This document shows, one piece after another, positions 40,183-41,843 of a stretch of DNA of 41,843 nt. Made by a program: the position numbers and the translations under genes. Each line of letters starts with the position of its first letter. The stretch's first letter is position 1. Below the pieces are notes generated by a model. It was not told the origin of the DNA. It was given only the letters and a program-made list of their open reading frames with translations, and ran no database searches. The stretch is from a marine group bacterium Sva0996 bin134 (GTDB lineage Bacteria > Actinomycetota > Acidimicrobiia > Acidimicrobiales > Bin134): the NCBI GenBank assembly GCA_002239105.1, contig MPNQ01000028.1, positions 1-41,843 of the forward strand. The letters are read 5' to 3'.

Positions 40183-41595
40183 ATGGCTGCTATAGCCCTT
40201 GTTGCTGGCCTAATTGTCATTCTTCTCATCGCCCTGCTGTGGATTTCCTCCCGCTTCAAGCGATGCCCATCCGACCGTGTGCTGGTTATCTACGGCCGGG
40301 TAGGCGGACAGGGCCAGTCGGCCCGATGCCTCCACGGCGGAGGCGCGTTGGTGTGGCCCGTAATCCAGGGCTACGCCTTTTTGGACCTCACCCCCATCCC
40401 CATCGAGATCAAGCTCCAAGGCGCCCTGTCCCAGCAGAACATCCGGGTCAACACGCCGGCCACGTTCACGGTGGGGGTCTCCACCGAGCCTGGTGTGATG
40501 CAGAACGCCGCCGAACGGATGCTGGGGCTGAGCCTGGCGGAGATTGAGAACCTGGCCCGGGACATCATCTTCGGCCAGATGCGGGTGGTCATCGCCACCA
40601 TGCCCATCGAGGAGATCAACGCCGACCGGGAGAAGCTGATCACCAACATCACCGAGTCGCTGGAGATCGAGCTGCGCAAGGTGGGCCTGCGACTCATCAA
40701 CGTCAACATCCAGGACATCACCGACGAGTCGGGCTACATCGACGCCCTGGGCCGGGAAGCGGCCGCCCGGGCCATCAACGAAGCCAAGATCAAGGTGGCC
40801 GAGCAAGAGCGGGACGGCGACATCGGTGCCGCCGAAGCCCAGCGGGAACAGCGCATCAGGGTGGCCCAGGCCAACGCCACCGCTACCGAGGGCGAGAACG
40901 AGTCGCATGTGGTGATCGCCCAGTCAGACGGCGAGCGCCGCCAGCAGGAGGCCGAGGCCGAGCGGGCCGCGGTCACCGCCGAGCGGGTCACCCAGGCCCG
41001 GGCCGCCGAAGAGTCGTTTGCCGCCGAGGGCCAAGCCGAGCAGGCCCGGGCCTCTCGCGACAAGGCCTCGCAGGAAGCCGACATCGTGGTGCCCGCCGAA
41101 GTGGAGCGGGAGCGAGTCCGCACCCTGGCCGAGGCCGAGGCTGATCGGATCAGGCTGGTCAAAGGCGGCGAGGCCGACGGTCAGCGCCTGCTCATGGAGG
41201 CCGAGGCGCTGGGCTTGCTAGCCCTGCTCACCCGCCGGGCCGAAGGTTTGGGAGCCCTGGTGGACAGCGCCGGCGGCAATCCCCAACTGGCTGCTCTGCT
41301 GCTCATCGCCGAGCAGATGCCCACCCTGGTGGCCGAGCAAGTCAAGGCCATCTCCAACCTGAAGATCGACCAGATCACCGTTTGGGACTCCGGCGGCAGC
41401 GACGGCAATTCCGGCAACAGCACCGCCAACTTTCTCTCCGGCCTAGCCGGCTCCCTGCCCCCCATCCACGACCTGGCCGCCCAAGTAGGCATCAAACTCC
41501 CCGCCTACCTCGGTGAACTCGACGACGAGACCGCCGTCGAGCGGCTAAGGGAGATCGCCGACGAACTCGGCTCTGAGGATTCTTCGGGCGAGTAA
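40183..41595 (+). CDS. floT: Flotillin-like protein
   Basis: A 470-residue membrane-scaffold protein. An N-terminal hydrophobic anchor (residues ~2-22) is followed by the SPFH/band-7 domain ('RCPSDRVLVIYGRVGG', 'FLDLTPIPIEIKLQGALSQQNIRVNTPATFTVGVST', 'RDIIFGQMRVVIATMPIEEINADREKL'), then a long Glu/Ala-rich coiled coil (~190-350) and a conserved end with 'NLKIDQITVWDSGG'. It should form oligomers on the inner face of the membrane. ATG 40183 is preferred over the TTG at 40180; AAAGGA lies 9 bases upstream. The C-terminal extension after residue ~400 looks lineage-specific. Confidence 0.95.
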   Translation: MAAIALVAGLIVILLIALLWISSRFKRCPSDRVLVIYGRVGGQGQSARCLHGGGALVWPVIQGYAFLDLTPIPIEIKLQGALSQQNIRVNTPATFTVGVSTEPGVMQNAAERMLGLSLAEIENLARDIIFGQMRVVIATMPIEEINADREKLITNITESLEIELRKVGLRLINVNIQDITDESGYIDALGREAAARAINEAKIKVAEQERDGDIGAAEAQREQRIRVAQANATATEGENESHVVIAQSDGERRQQEAEAERAAVTAERVTQARAAEESFAAEGQAEQARASRDKASQEADIVVPAEVERERVRTLAEAEADRIRLVKGGEADGQRLLMEAEALGLLALLTRRAEGLGALVDSAGGNPQLAALLLIAEQMPTLVAEQVKAISNLKIDQITVWDSGGSDGNSGNSTANFLSGLAGSLPPIHDLAAQVGIKLPAYLGELDDETAVERLREIADELGSEDSSGE

Positions 41596-41759
41596 CTCAA
41601 ACCCTGGGGCGCCCACGGCAGGATTCGAATATGTGGCAAACGCCCTGGTTGAGACCCTAATCGGGCATTAACATCTTGCTTTTCCCCCACTTTACAACAG
41701 GGTGACGTATCAGGCGGCAGCATCCGCCCGGACACATATCGAGATCGGGGAGGGCAGAG

Positions 41760-41843
41760 ATGACCGAGGCAACGGCATGCCCACCCGAAACGACCATGAC
41801 CGTCGCCGCTGGGCGCCGGCGCGCCAGCCTCTCGGTGATCGTG
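41760..41843 (+). CDS. Start of an unidentified gene, cut by the right edge
   Basis: Twenty-eight codons from ATG 41760, preceded by GGGGAGGG at a good Shine-Dalgarno distance. The visible peptide ends 'RRRASLSVIV', too short to assign. The 164 bases between the flotillin stop and this ATG hold no recognisable gene. Confidence 0.55.
   Translation, partial: MTEATACPPETTMTVAAGRRRASLSVIV

Noticed and set aside
41610..41640. TTCGAA flanked by GC-rich sequence after the flotillin gene, resembling a tRNA T loop or an attachment-site remnant.
   Set aside because: The flanking five bases do not pair as a T stem on either strand, and no other tRNA arm is present.
1..41843. CRISPR arrays, rRNA genes and known riboswitches.
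   Set aside because: No regularly spaced direct repeats, rRNA-like segments or recognisable aptamer cores were found by reading both strands.

Overview
The window is high-GC actinobacterial DNA, most likely from an Acidimicrobiia-like lineage. This rests on gene content alone: a WhiB1-type Fe-S regulator tail-to-tail with a PdtaS-type histidine kinase, a DUF3107 protein, the SCO1664/DUF3090/MSMEG_4193-phosphatase trio, an F420-linked oxidoreductase subunit, a DUF222 remnant, and many starts lying 6-9 nt behind a TANNNT -10 box, as expected of leaderless mRNAs. No rRNA or species marker is present, so the class assignment is an inference.

Positions 1-22845 are mostly housekeeping. A secreted cadherin-like protein runs off the left edge. 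Amino-acid genes follow: serA, leuA behind a leucine-rich leader peptide and terminator, leuC-leuD, leuB-ilvE-cimA and gltX. A tRNA-Gln and a small HAD phosphatase come next, then a divergent cysteine desulfurase and Mrp pair, DUF3107, pdtaS, whiB1 and a glycerophosphodiesterase. Between leuA and leuD sit a large beta-propeller lipoprotein and a tandem pair of small coiled-coil, tail-anchored proteins. The pair carries duplicated promoters and leaders that can fold over their own Shine-Dalgarno sequences.

Positions 22853-32364 form an accessory, defence-like island. It holds a DUF222 pseudogene, a DUF1883-TIR protein, an internally deleted IS3-family element plus an orphan copy of its terminal repeat, and a PD-(D/E)XK-like gene cut short by that element. 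Upstream of the cut gene, and probably in its operon, is a 1380-residue protein with an Xre helix-turn-helix, a restriction-endonuclease-like domain and a long helical region. Divergent from it is an Xre-ImmA metallopeptidase plus PIN-domain pair whose start codon lies inside a palindrome. The 1380-residue gene and its truncated neighbour are the best candidate here for a little-described system.

Positions 32368-41843 return to core functions: a diacylglycerol-kinase-family lipid kinase, etfB-etfA, the SCO1664/DUF3090/phosphatase operon, a family-5 uracil-DNA glycosylase, a small lipoprotein, an FrhB-family protein and an NfeD-flotillin membrane pair. A new gene starts at the right edge. All family names come from reading motifs; no database search was run.
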